Source: PBB1 sp043738425 (GTDB lineage Bacteria; Pseudomonadota; Gammaproteobacteria; Burkholderiales; Burkholderiaceae_C). From it: a DNA stretch of 29,091 bases. A program made the position numbers and the translations under genes. Shown one piece after another: positions 16,245-23,987 of the stretch. The stretch lies in NCBI GenBank assembly GCA_043738425.1, contig JAYUGJ010000001.1:1-29091 (forward strand), read 5' to 3'. Each line of letters starts with the position of its first letter. The stretch's first letter is position 1. The notes beneath the pieces are model-generated. The model ran no database searches and was not told where the DNA came from. It worked only from the letters and a program-made list of their open reading frames with translations.

Positions 16245-16826
16245 ATGGAACACACCCTGCCCGCTCTGCCGTATGCGCTTGATGCACTCGCTCCGCACCT
16301 CAGCAAAGAAACGCTCGACTACCACTACGGTAAGCACCACAACGCGTATGTTGTGAACTTGAACAACTTGCAAAAAGGCACCGAGTTCGAGAATCTCGGT
16401 TTGGAAGAGATCATCAAAAAGGCGTCCGGCGGTGTCTACAACAACGCAGCGCAGGTGTGGAACCACACTTTTTTTTGGCAAGGCATGAAACCGCAGGGCG
16501 GCGGCGAGCCGAAAGGCGCTCTGGCTGATGCGATCAACGCCAAGTTCGGCAGTTACGCTGCCTTCAAAGACGCATTCACCAAAAGCGCAGTCGGGAATTT
16601 TGGGTCGGGCTGGACCTGGTTGGTCAAAAAGGCCGATGGCTCGGTCGACATCGTCAACACCGGTGCAGCCGGTACGCCGTTGACCACAGGCGACAAAGCG
16701 CTACTGACGATCGATGTGTGGGAGCACGCCTACTACATCGACTTTCGCAACATGCGTCCGAAGTGGGTGGAAACCTTTCTGGCGTCGCTCGTGAATTGGA
16801 AGTTTGCTGAAAGCAACTTCGCCTGA
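16245..16826 (+). CDS. sodB: Iron-type superoxide dismutase
   Basis: This 193-residue cytoplasmic enzyme converts superoxide to hydrogen peroxide and oxygen. The metal ligands are visible: H27 in LDYHYGKHH, the histidine in NNAAQVWNHTFFW, and the aspartate and histidine in DVWEHAYYIDFRN. The glutamine in AAQVWNH is the placement typical of iron rather than manganese enzymes. Length and start match Escherichia coli SodB closely. Two adjacent ATGs exist, at 16242 and 16245. The second is preferred because AAGGA (16235-16239) is then five bases away and the protein length equals the family's. It is a single-gene unit ended by the strong terminator after it. Confidence 0.97.
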   Translation: MEHTLPALPYALDALAPHLSKETLDYHYGKHHNAYVVNLNNLQKGTEFENLGLEEIIKKASGGVYNNAAQVWNHTFFWQGMKPQGGGEPKGALADAINAKFGSYAAFKDAFTKSAVGNFGSGWTWLVKKADGSVDIVNTGAAGTPLTTGDKALLTIDVWEHAYYIDFRNMRPKWVETFLASLVNWKFAESNFA

Positions 16827-16843
16827 CACCGCTTCGCGCAGAC

Positions 16844-16872
16844 AAAAAAGCCGGTCGACGACCGGCTTTTTT
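16844..16872. terminator. Bidirectional intrinsic terminator between sodB and the DUF192 gene
   Basis: A perfect stem of AAAAAAGCCGGTC (16844-16856) and its complement (16860-16872) has a three-base loop. It has a T-run on the + strand after the stem and one on the - strand as well. It lies between converging genes, so it can stop transcription from both sides. Confidence 0.93.
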
Positions 16873-16904
16873 TGTTCCTGAAACGCCAACCGCGCTGCAG
16901 CGCG

Positions 16905-17381
16905 TTATCGCGTGAACGGTTGGCCGTTGAGACGGGTGCCCGCTTTGATGCCGCGTTTGGCAAACCACCCCCGGTTCATCTCCAAAACAAACTGCACTGG
17001 CTTGGTCGAGCAGTGTGAATCGAGCGAGCGCGGTTGCATGCGGTCGATGTTGACGATGACCCCGTCACCACGCACAAAGGCCACATCGAGCGGCAGCAGG
17101 GTGTCCTTCATCCAAAAGCATTGCGTGCCGGGACGGTCGAACGAAAACAGCATGCCGTGGTTTGCCTCCATGGCTTTGCGAAACATCAAACCGGTAGCGC
17201 GCTGCGATTCGGTCTGCGCATGTTCGGCGGTGATGTTGTGGATTCCCGCGTTGAGCTGCAGCATCGGCAGCGGGTCAACGACTTGCGCTTGCGACGTGCT
17301 GGCAATGCACGTCGCAAGGCATAAAGCCATGCGCCAAGCGAACGGAATGACACGGTGAGTAGCAAACATGTGATCTTTCAT
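16905..17381 (-). CDS. DUF192-family secreted protein
   Basis: This 158-residue protein begins with a likely signal peptide (IPFAWRMALCLATCIASTSQA, probably cut after QA near residue 32), so it should act in the periplasm. The rest is a standard DUF192 domain: the motifs ERATGLMF-like (QRATGLMFRKAM), GMLFSFDRPGTQCFWMKDTL, PLDVAFV and VLEMNRGWFAKRGI are all present. The biochemical role of the family is not established. The start used is ATG 17381; an alternative ATG at 17369 would shorten the leader by four residues. It converges with sodB and is divergent from icd, with 145 bases between the two starts. Confidence 0.9.
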   Translation of the reverse strand: MKDHMFATHRVIPFAWRMALCLATCIASTSQAQVVDPLPMLQLNAGIHNITAEHAQTESQRATGLMFRKAMEANHGMLFSFDRPGTQCFWMKDTLLPLDVAFVRGDGVIVNIDRMQPRSLDSHCSTKPVQFVLEMNRGWFAKRGIKAGTRLNGQPFTR

Positions 17382-17453
17382 TGACGCAATACCGCTGCGG
17401 TTTGGCAAGATTGGCGCGACTATTGCGCGGTGTTCTGCAGCGAACGGCTGAAC

Positions 17454-17459
17454 TAGAAT
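17454..17459 (+). promoter_or_regulatory. Candidate -10 box for icd
   Basis: TAGAAT lies 67 bases before the icd start in the gap shared with the divergent DUF192 gene. No good -35 box is seen at the right distance, so it may depend on an activator or be fortuitous. Confidence 0.25.
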
Positions 17460-17526
17460 TTCCAGGCAGTACATACATCCAATTCCGATATTTTCGGCTT
17501 CCCCACGTTTGCGGAGTTTCCAGTCC

Positions 17527-18780
17527 ATGTACCAACATATCAAAGTGCCGGACAACGGCAAAAAGATCACCGTCAATGCGGACTTTTCGCTGAACGTTCC
17601 CGACCATCCGATCATTCCTTATATCGAGGGCGACGGTACTGGACAAGACATCACACCGGTGATGATGAAAGTGGTGGACGCTGCTGTCGCTAAATCGTAC
17701 GGCGGGAAAAAACAGATCCGCTGGATGGAAATTTATGCCGGCGAAAAATCGACACAAATCTACGGTCCCGATGTTTGGCTGCCCGAAGAAACACTCACCG
17801 TACTGCGTGACTACGTGGTGTCGATCAAAGGTCCGTTGACTACTCCAGTGGGCGGCGGTATTCGTTCGCTCAACGTGGCCTTGCGGCAGGAACTGGATCT
17901 GTACGTGTGCTTGCGACCGATCCAGTATTTCACCGGCGTGCCTTCGCCTGTGAAAGAGCCTGAGAAAACCAACATGGTGATCTTTCGCGAGAACTCGGAA
18001 GACATTTATGCGGGAATTGAATTCGAGGCGCAAAGTGAAAAAGCCAAGCGTCTGATAAAAATTTTGCAAGACGATTTCGGTGTCAAAAAGATCCGCTTTC
18101 CCGACACTTCAGGCATCGGCATCAAGCCCGTGTCGAAGCAGGGCACCGAACGCCTGGTGCGCAAAGCGATTCAGTACGCCATCGACAACGACAAGTCTTC
18201 CGTGACGCTGGTTCACAAAGGCAACATCATGAAATTCACCGAGGGCGGATTTCGCGATTGGGGATACGGGCTGGCGCAAAGCGAATTCGGTGCGCAGCTC
18301 ATCGACGGTGGTCCGTGGTGCAAATTCAAGAATCCGAAATCGGGCAAAGACATCGTCATTAAAGACGTCATCGCCGATGCGTTTTTGCAGCAAATCTTGT
18401 TGCGCCCGGCCGAGTATTCAGTGATTGCAACGCTCAACCTGAATGGCGATTACGTGTCGGACGCACTGGCCGCGCAGGTTGGTGGTATTGGCATCGCGCC
18501 GGGTGCCAACCTGAGTGACTCGATCGCGATGTTTGAAGCCACCCACGGAACCGCGCCGAAATACGCAGGCAAGGACTACGTGAACCCAGGCTCAGAGATT
18601 CTTTCGGCCGAAATGATGTTGCGTCATATGGGCTGGACCGAAGCCGCAGACTTGATCGTCAGCTCGATGAAAAAAGCCATCCTGTCGAAGAAGGTAACTT
18701 ACGACTTTGCACGTTTGATGGACGGCGCGACGCAGGTCTCGTGTTCAGGCTTCGGACAGGTCATGATCGACCACATGTGA
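17527..18780 (+). CDS. icd: NADP-dependent isocitrate dehydrogenase
   Basis: This 417-residue cytoplasmic enzyme of the citric acid cycle oxidises isocitrate to 2-oxoglutarate and carbon dioxide with reduction of NADP. It is the classical dimeric bacterial type. IPYIEGDGTGQDITPVM is at residues 30-46. The substrate loop GPLTTPVGGGIRSLNVALRQ contains the serine (S114) that aligns with the regulatory phosphorylated serine of the Escherichia coli enzyme. It also has FRENSEDIYAGIE, GNIMKFTEGGF and FEATHGTAPKYAGKDYVNPG. The start ATG 17527 has GGAG at 17513-17516. The region reads as noticeably less GC-rich than its neighbours, as in many highly expressed genes. A long hairpin follows directly. 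Confidence 0.97.
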   Translation: MYQHIKVPDNGKKITVNADFSLNVPDHPIIPYIEGDGTGQDITPVMMKVVDAAVAKSYGGKKQIRWMEIYAGEKSTQIYGPDVWLPEETLTVLRDYVVSIKGPLTTPVGGGIRSLNVALRQELDLYVCLRPIQYFTGVPSPVKEPEKTNMVIFRENSEDIYAGIEFEAQSEKAKRLIKILQDDFGVKKIRFPDTSGIGIKPVSKQGTERLVRKAIQYAIDNDKSSVTLVHKGNIMKFTEGGFRDWGYGLAQSEFGAQLIDGGPWCKFKNPKSGKDIVIKDVIADAFLQQILLRPAEYSVIATLNLNGDYVSDALAAQVGGIGIAPGANLSDSIAMFEATHGTAPKYAGKDYVNPGSEILSAEMMLRHMGWTEAADLIVSSMKKAILSKKVTYDFARLMDGATQVSCSGFGQVMIDHM

Positions 18781-18784
18781 CGGC

Positions 18785-18812
18785 GTCCGGGACGTCCGAA
18801 GACGTCCCGGAC
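18785..18812 (+). terminator. Perfect 12-base hairpin directly after icd
   Basis: GTCCGGGACGTC (18785-18796) pairs perfectly with GACGTCCCGGAC (18801-18812) around a CGAA loop, starting five bases after the icd stop. There is no T-run, so it may stabilise the icd 3' end or be a factor-assisted terminator rather than a classical intrinsic one. Confidence 0.6.
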
Positions 18813-18892
18813 GGTGGCACGCGAAACCCCCTGCGTCAGCTTAGTTGTCGCCCCGGAATTCACGCGGATGATCCGCGCAGGAGCGACACGAC

Positions 18893-19126
18893 ATGCCGAG
18901 AAATCAACACCCCTCAGAGTTTCAAGAACAGGCCCTGAGCAAAGGCAGAGCACGTGGCACGCGCACGTTGGAGTCGGTGACCACCGAGCCCAACATACCC
19001 GTGTGAACCCGCAAAGGCTGGCTCAAACGATCACGCCCTGCTTGGGCTGCGTTGCCGCATTCGGCAACTCCAACTCCAACTCCAACTCCAGGCCGAGGCA
19101 AACCACTGTCGCGAACCCGCCAGTAA
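18893..19126 (+). pseudogene. Transposase remnant (small helix-turn-helix OrfA type), nonsense-interrupted
   Basis: The frame from ATG 18893 reads MPRNQHPSEFQEQALSKGRA and then ARGTRTLESVTTEPNIPV, stops at TGA 19004-19006, and continues in the same frame as TRKGWLKRSRP before another stop at 19124-19126. This resembles the N-terminal helix-turn-helix region of a transposase family in which the sequence runs SEF..QALSKARARGARTLE and later TLKGWLKR. The in-frame continuation past the stop suggests a single point mutation (probably GGA to TGA) in a once-open gene. The 3' part has been diluted by a short AACTCC repeat. No terminal inverted repeats could be assigned. The family is recognised from memory only. 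Confidence 0.45.
19066..19089 (+). repeat. AACTCC tandem repeat, four copies
   Basis: Four perfect AACTCC units lie within the decayed transposase remnant; in its frame they would encode a Thr-Pro run. It is probably slippage-generated sequence in non-coding DNA. Confidence 0.8.
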
Positions 19127-19185
19127 ACCCACCAGTCAAGCCGCCTCGGCGGTGGCCTGAGTTGAACCAAACAGCCTCCACGAAT

Positions 19186-19600
19186 TCAAGGGCGGTTCAG
19201 GATCGTTGGATGAAGGGAACCAGTCGGGTAGTTGGCATCAACCATCTTGACCGCTCGGCGACAACTATCCTGATGGGCGCTGTCGTTCACTGCCCGAAAC
19301 ATCGGCAGCAACTGCCCAACGTCGACTGCGTTACCCACGTCGGCAGTCACGATGGTGTGCACCGTGTCGTCGACCGCCGTCTGGGCGTTGTGGCTCGTGT
19401 TGAATCGGCCACCGGCGCGCTTCATGTTGCGGCTGGCCGGTTCGGTGTGGTTGTGCTGTGCCTTCGGCCCGGGCAGGCCGAACTCGCGCTTGTTACGCCC
19501 GCCCTTGGAATTGCCGCTCTCATCCCGCCGCTTGCGTTCGTTGTCGTCGCTGCGACCACGCTCGATGGCGGCATCGACCGGGCCGCTGCAGCCGCTGGCG
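19186..19600 (-). pseudogene. IS1182-type transposase fragment
   Basis: On the - strand, about 130 codons read DAAIERGRSDDNERKR, KGGRNKREFGLPGPKAQ, EPASRNMKRAGGRF and HNAQTAVDDTVHTIVTADV, then GQLLPMFRAV. This string of motifs is characteristic of the middle of IS1182-family DDE transposases: a charged linker, a KREFG-type motif, SR.MK..GG, and then NAQTAVD with its catalytic aspartate. The N- and C-terminal parts are missing. The match breaks near 19580, where an EARQRLQ-like segment continues in another frame, so there is at least one frameshift. The frame is open as far as 19839, but beyond about 19600 it shows no similarity, and past 19719 it overlaps the PIG-L gene. It is non-functional. 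With the + strand remnant beside it, it marks an insertion-sequence graveyard. Confidence 0.65.
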
Positions 19601-19718
19601 GGCTTCGGGAATGGTCTTGAGCCTGACGCGGCTTCTGCTTCAGGGTGCCCGCTCCTCCGTTCCACTTTGACGCTCGAAATCCACCCAGCGTCGATTGGAA
19701 GTGGTCGCCTTGGTTGGC

Positions 19719-20435
19719 TCAACAACGCACCGATGCGTCGGCTCTCACGAAGCGCTCGCTGCGTCTGACGGCGAGAAGGCTGGTCATGCGTTCCACCGAT
19801 CCGAACTGGAACCCGAGCTGACTTACATATCCCAGGCACCCTGCCGTCATTGCGGCGCGGTCAACCGGATCGAGCATGACCTCGGCATCCCACGCCGGTG
19901 CTGGCAAGTCGCTCGACATGCAGTCGGCATACGGCCAGTCCTGCCACAGCCGGCGGCGCGGAAACCTGCCAAGCGAATCCAGCGAGGATCGAACTATCAG
20001 GTGATCGACATGCCTGCCCAGCCCATACGGCCCGAGCACGAGGGCAGGTCTATAGGTTGCGATCAGGCCGTGCAGCGCCGCTGTCAGCGCCGGCTCGACG
20101 TCGTCGTCAGCGCGCCGCCCAGCGAAAAGCGCGGCGGCGTTGGCGTAGCCGCGGTGCGGTGCCTCGAGAAACGGCAGATGCACCGGCACCGCACCGATGG
20201 CGGCGCAGGCCACCTGGTCTTCAGCGCGCCGCAGTGCCATGTAATCGACTTCGGCCGCGATGCCTTTGTCCAGTTGGCAGGCCAGCGCGAAGTTGGCGGG
20301 CCGGTCGACGTTGCCTGTGAAACAGGTGGCGATCACCACCCGCCAGCCTCTTCGGGCGCATCGCGCCAGCGTGCCCCCGGCCGAAAAGAGGGCATCGTCC
20401 AGATGCGGTGAAACGGCAACCAGGCAGCGCTTCAC
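19719..20435 (-). CDS. PIG-L/LmbE-family N-acetylglucosamine-type deacetylase
   Basis: This 238-residue protein has the zinc-hydrolase motifs of the PIG-L family: SPHLDDALFSAGGTL at residues 9-23 (H11, D13 and D14 as metal and catalytic residues) and GRHVDHL at about 140-146. Family members remove the acetyl group from N-acetylglucosamine attached to lipids or inositol (PIG-L, MshB of mycothiol, BshB of bacillithiol) or in antibiotics. It is therefore expected to expose a free amino group on a sugar. GTG 20435 overlaps the stop of the glycosyltransferase gene by four bases (GTGA), and the open frame further upstream is only a shadow of that gene. It is the last gene of the nine-gene operon. 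Deacetylating the product of the neighbouring glycosyltransferase is the simplest inferred role; the actual substrate is unknown. Confidence 0.88.
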   Translation of the reverse strand: MKRCLVAVSPHLDDALFSAGGTLARCARRGWRVVIATCFTGNVDRPANFALACQLDKGIAAEVDYMALRRAEDQVACAAIGAVPVHLPFLEAPHRGYANAAALFAGRRADDDVEPALTAALHGLIATYRPALVLGPYGLGRHVDHLIVRSSLDSLGRFPRRRLWQDWPYADCMSSDLPAPAWDAEVMLDPVDRAAMTAGCLGYVSQLGFQFGSVERMTSLLAVRRSERFVRADASVRC

Positions 20436-21643
20436 AGCAAATGCGGTTCTAGGCGGAAGCGGCAGCTGCTCAGCGGTAACTCGGGATCGAACGTGCTGGC
20501 CGGGCGCGCGCGGACCAGGCTGTCGTACACGGCCATGATTTGTAGCCCGACCGCGTGCCAGCTGTAGACCCGCCGGCACTCGTCGAGCGCGGCTTCGGCT
20601 AGCCGTCGACGAAGTGGTTCGTCGTGTAGCAACTGATCGAGGGCAGCGGCCAATGCCGCCACGTCGCCCGCATCGACCAACAATCCGTTCTCGCCGTCGC
20701 GAAGGCAATCGACTACGCCTACCGAGCGGCACGAAACCACGGCGTGCCCGGTCGCCATCGCTTCCAAAATGGTGTTTGAAAAACCTTCGGCGTAGGTCGG
20801 CGAAACGAACACGTCGTGCTGGCGGTAGAGGTCGGGCACTTCAGCGTAATCGGCATAGCCAGAGAAAACCACCCGATCGATCAGCCCGAGCCGCGTCGCC
20901 AGCGCGCGCGCGGGCTCCAGATCAGGGCCGATGCCGGACACGGTCGCACACCAGTCACCACGCAGCCGGGGCAAGGCGTCGAGGAAGTCGAGCACGCCTT
21001 TTCGCCGGTCGACGCGACCGTGGTACAGCAGCCGGACCGGCCCTGCTGGCCGCGGGCCGAGATGCGGCGTAAACGACGTCGTGTCGACGGCACCGGGAAC
21101 CAGAGTGAAGCGGTCGAGCGGCGTGCCCAGCCGCTCGTGCACCTCCTGCGCGAAGCTGCTCCCGCCGATCAGCAGCGCGCCAGCGTGGTCGAGCACGCGC
21201 AGCATTGCTTGGCGGTGGGTTTCGCAGCAAGAGCCGACCCAGTGACCATCTCCGCCCTGGATCGATACCAGGTTGGGCACACCGAGACGGCGCGAGGCAA
21301 GCAAAGTGGCCCAGCCAGTCGGGTAGCCGTATTGCGCATGCAAGATGTCGAACGGTGCAGCTGCATGCTCGCGAGAGATGGCGTCCACCAAAGCGTCAAT
21401 GTCGCGCTCGAAGTCGCCACCGTTCTGCTCGCCCAGCGCCTCGAGGCCGATAACGCGCACGCCGGGCACTGATGGCGGCGGTCCACCGCCGTAAACACCG
21501 CGCCCGAACGCGTCGCCGCGGTACTGGCTGATCATCGTCACATCGTGGCCGGCGGCGACCAGCTGCCGCAGCAGGTTGCAGGCGTAGATCGACATGCCCG
21601 AGATGGCCGGAAAGTAGCGTCGGCTGACAAAGCAAATCTTCAT
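20432..21643 (-). CDS. Glycosyltransferase, GT4 family (GT-B fold)
   Basis: This 403-residue protein begins MKICFVSRRYFPAISGMSIY, the usual N-terminal Rossmann strand and glycine-rich acceptor loop of GT4 enzymes. The nucleotide-sugar half has LVPGAVDTTSFTP, LLYHGRVDRRKGVLDFLDAL, and the EGFSNTILEAMATG motif whose two glutamates hold the donor. VSIQGGDGHWVGSC lies at the domain interface. The fold includes MshA, which joins GlcNAc to inositol 3-phosphate, as well as many cell-envelope enzymes. Donor and acceptor cannot be read from sequence. The operon contains an inositol-3-phosphate synthase and a PIG-L deacetylase, so transfer of GlcNAc to an inositol-derived acceptor is the leading inference. 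ATG 21643 overlaps the preceding stop by four bases. Confidence 0.9.
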   Translation of the reverse strand: MKICFVSRRYFPAISGMSIYACNLLRQLVAAGHDVTMISQYRGDAFGRGVYGGGPPPSVPGVRVIGLEALGEQNGGDFERDIDALVDAISREHAAAPFDILHAQYGYPTGWATLLASRRLGVPNLVSIQGGDGHWVGSCCETHRQAMLRVLDHAGALLIGGSSFAQEVHERLGTPLDRFTLVPGAVDTTSFTPHLGPRPAGPVRLLYHGRVDRRKGVLDFLDALPRLRGDWCATVSGIGPDLEPARALATRLGLIDRVVFSGYADYAEVPDLYRQHDVFVSPTYAEGFSNTILEAMATGHAVVSCRSVGVVDCLRDGENGLLVDAGDVAALAAALDQLLHDEPLRRRLAEAALDECRRVYSWHAVGLQIMAVYDSLVRARPASTFDPELPLSSCRFRLEPHLL

Positions 21644-22482
21644 GGTGCAGCTGCCGCTGCGACACCGTTCAGATAAGCGATGGCCTCGGGAACGGCAAGG
21701 TGCGCACGCGGGCTCTCGCGTGACAGCTCGACGCACACCAAGCGCGCAAAGCCGATGCGGCGCAGCGCTGCCAGCACCGCGCCGATGTCCATGTGACCTT
21801 GGCCGAACGGCAGGTGGGTGTGCTCGCCGCGCCGCATGTCCTCGATGGAGACGGTGCCGAGCCGACTCGCATATTGAGCAATGGCGTCGGCGGGGTCGAT
21901 GTCTTGCGTCACCAGACAGTGGCCGGTGTCGAGCGCCAGGCGCAGGCTGGCGTGGGCCTCGAACAGTGACGCACAGTCGGCAATGGTCTCGATGAGCATG
22001 CCGGGTTCCGGTTCCAGGCTGACCGACACGCCCGAGCGCGTTGCATGCGCCGTGACCTGCGACAGGCCGTCGTTCAGCCAGCGCAAAGCGTCGGGCTTGG
22101 TAACCCCCGGCTTCGGTACGCCAGCCCAAAAGGAGACGGTTTCGCTTTGCAGAATGGCAGCAATGTCGATCGCGCGGCACAGAAACTCGACCCGCCTCGC
22201 TCGGCCCTCGGCGCTTGCGCTCACCAGCGTGGGTTCGTGTTTGTCGCGCGGGTTGAGCAAGTAGCGGGCACCGGTCTCGACCACGCTGCCCAGACCGAGT
22301 TGCTGCAATCTGCTGGCAACGCGCTCGGCCTCGTGCTGCCAGCCATCGGCGAATGGATTCAGGTGGTGGTGGTCGAGCGTCAGTGCGACGCCGTGGTATC
22401 CGCTGTCGGCGATCAGCCCGAGCGCGTCGTCGAGCCGGTGGTTGGCCGCACCGTTGGTGTTGTAGGCAAAGCGCAGGCTCAT
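21640..22482 (-). CDS. Sugar-phosphate isomerase/epimerase-type TIM barrel (AP endonuclease family 2 fold)
   Basis: This 280-residue protein has the xylose-isomerase-like TIM-barrel pattern. It starts LRFAYNTNGAANHRLDDAL and reads GYHGVALTLDHHHLNPF in the first third. Metal-ligand-like residues occur in VSLEPEPGML, LALDTGHC and RLVCVELSRESPRAH. The motif HLPFGQGHMDIGAVLAAL is common in this group. Relatives include inosose isomerases and dehydratases (IolI, IolE) and epimerases. ATG 22482 overlaps the YcaO gene stop by four bases; a longer frame from 22503 is less likely. With an inositol-3-phosphate synthase and a Gfo/Idh/MocA dehydrogenase in the same operon, action on an oxidised inositol (an inosose) is a reasonable inference. 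The specific reaction is unknown. Confidence 0.85.
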   Translation of the reverse strand: MSLRFAYNTNGAANHRLDDALGLIADSGYHGVALTLDHHHLNPFADGWQHEAERVASRLQQLGLGSVVETGARYLLNPRDKHEPTLVSASAEGRARRVEFLCRAIDIAAILQSETVSFWAGVPKPGVTKPDALRWLNDGLSQVTAHATRSGVSVSLEPEPGMLIETIADCASLFEAHASLRLALDTGHCLVTQDIDPADAIAQYASRLGTVSIEDMRRGEHTHLPFGQGHMDIGAVLAALRRIGFARLVCVELSRESPRAHLAVPEAIAYLNGVAAAAAP

Positions 22483-23987
22483 GCCGGCTGCCCCGCCATC
22501 CACGCCACGTGATGCGCCTCGGGCTCTCGGTACAGCGGGTACAGCGGGCCGACCTGCTCGGCAGCCAGCGCGGTGTCGAACAGCGGCTGCCCGCCGAGGC
22601 GATCGCAGGCCTCTGGCGTGAGCCGCACTGGCCTCAGTGCTTCGGTAGGGGCACCGAAACGGATCAACGGCGAGTCGAGCGCCTGCAGCTTCGCCACATT
22701 GCGCTCACCGATGCGGTGGTAGCTCATGGTCTCGACCTCCATCCGCGGCACGATGACCTTGACCACCGCGATGCTGCGGTCGGGCGGCGACATGTCCACG
22801 AACAGCACATCGAATCCAGCCGCCTCGACGCGACTGCGCGCGATGCGCCCGCGCTCGCGGGCGCTGCTTGCCGGCGTCGATTCGACGTCCGAAAAATTCC
22901 GGTGCGAGCGCACTGCGAGCACGCTGTCCTCCAGCCACGACCGCAGCTCGCCAGCGCTGCGTGCGGTCCAGTCGCGCATGGTGGCAAACGCACGGCCGTC
23001 CCCTGACTTGGCCGAAGCGTGCGACTGCGCCATGAAGCGGGCGACGTAGTTGGCCGGTGCTACTGAATTGACCTGTGCGGCTGGCCCATGCGAAAACGCT
23101 TTGCGTACCCGCGAGGCGGCGAATTCGGTCAACGCTTTTTCGAGTGCTTGCAGTCGATCCGGGTGGCAGCCCTCACCACACGCCGTCACCATGATCGGCA
23201 CGGCGCTGGCCTGACCCGGTATGTCGCGGCCGACGCAGTACAGGTTGGGAATGCCAAATTGGTCGGTTGCGAACTTTGGCAACACGCGTATGCCGGCTTC
23301 GGCAAAGCGGTCAAGCAGGGCTTGGGTGGTGTGCGGTAGGTCGTCGGGCAAGTCCAGCTTCACGCCTGCATCGAGGGCGCGAAACAGCAACCCGTTGCCA
23401 TCGCGCTGCAGCACCTCGCACAGCCCGTGGCCTATTGCCCACTCGAGGTCGGGCCCGGCACCCATACCGTTGGATATCAGGGTCGTAAACGGCTCGTACC
23501 CTGGCGACAGCTCATTCGCGCCGCAGGCCACCAAGTCGATCGGCACCAGCACGGTGTTGCCGTCTGCGGCACGCTGGGCCTCGACCCAATCGAGCACGGT
23601 GTCGCGGCCAACGGCCGAGCCCGCAGGTAAGCACAAGGTCAGCGGATCCGCCACCGCGCGCGCGCCCAAATGCGCGGCCAACGCGGTGTAGCTGCCGCGG
23701 GTGCGTGCGCGGCCAGGAAGGGTCAGCGCAGGCCACACTGCTTCTGCAACTTCTCCCAAGCCACCAAGCAATGCGATCTCGTCGCTGAGGCCATAGCCCA
23801 CGCCGCGCGGCATCACCCCGGCCATCGCCGGAACCGGCGAAAAAAACGACAGCGCCCACACCGGCAGCCCAACGCGGTCGAGCGGCGTGAGCGCAAAGGC
23901 AAGCACCTCGCCCGCGGGAAGCGCCTCGACGTAGGCCCGTGCAGCATCCGGCAGCGGGTCGCCGAGCCCGGTGAGTACAGCATTCAC
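22479..23987 (-). CDS. YcaO-fold protein
   Basis: This 502-residue protein is recognised as YcaO from four ordered motifs: YGLSDEIALLGGLGEVAEAV (residues 65-84), TLISNGMGAGPDLEWAIGHG (169-188) followed by LCEVLQRDGNG (189-199), TACGEGCHPDRLQALEKALT (268-287) followed by EFAASRVRKAF (288-298), and DMSPPDRSIAVVKVIVPRME (398-417). These match the YcaO pattern of an SNG.AaG..leeAi..gl.E..eRDa segment, an EaaqsR helix and a P.vrvivPglE strand. YcaO enzymes use ATP to activate an amide backbone and make azolines, thioamides or amidines. Here the first ExxER region has lost its arginine, and there is no C-terminal Pro-rich tail. No TfuA, ThiF/E1-like partner or precursor peptide is seen nearby, so the substrate may be small and not a peptide. 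It overlaps its neighbours by ATGA on both sides. Confidence 0.88.
   Translation of the reverse strand: MNAVLTGLGDPLPDAARAYVEALPAGEVLAFALTPLDRVGLPVWALSFFSPVPAMAGVMPRGVGYGLSDEIALLGGLGEVAEAVWPALTLPGRARTRGSYTALAAHLGARAVADPLTLCLPAGSAVGRDTVLDWVEAQRAADGNTVLVPIDLVACGANELSPGYEPFTTLISNGMGAGPDLEWAIGHGLCEVLQRDGNGLLFRALDAGVKLDLPDDLPHTTQALLDRFAEAGIRVLPKFATDQFGIPNLYCVGRDIPGQASAVPIMVTACGEGCHPDRLQALEKALTEFAASRVRKAFSHGPAAQVNSVAPANYVARFMAQSHASAKSGDGRAFATMRDWTARSAGELRSWLEDSVLAVRSHRNFSDVESTPASSARERGRIARSRVEAAGFDVLFVDMSPPDRSIAVVKVIVPRMEVETMSYHRIGERNVAKLQALDSPLIRFGAPTEALRPVRLTPEACDRLGGQPLFDTALAAEQVGPLYPLYREPEAHHVAWMAGQPA

Noticed and set aside
18814..19620. 268-codon + strand open frame after icd
   Set aside because: It runs through both transposase remnants in the wrong frames, and its protein shows no domain; the remnants explain the region better.
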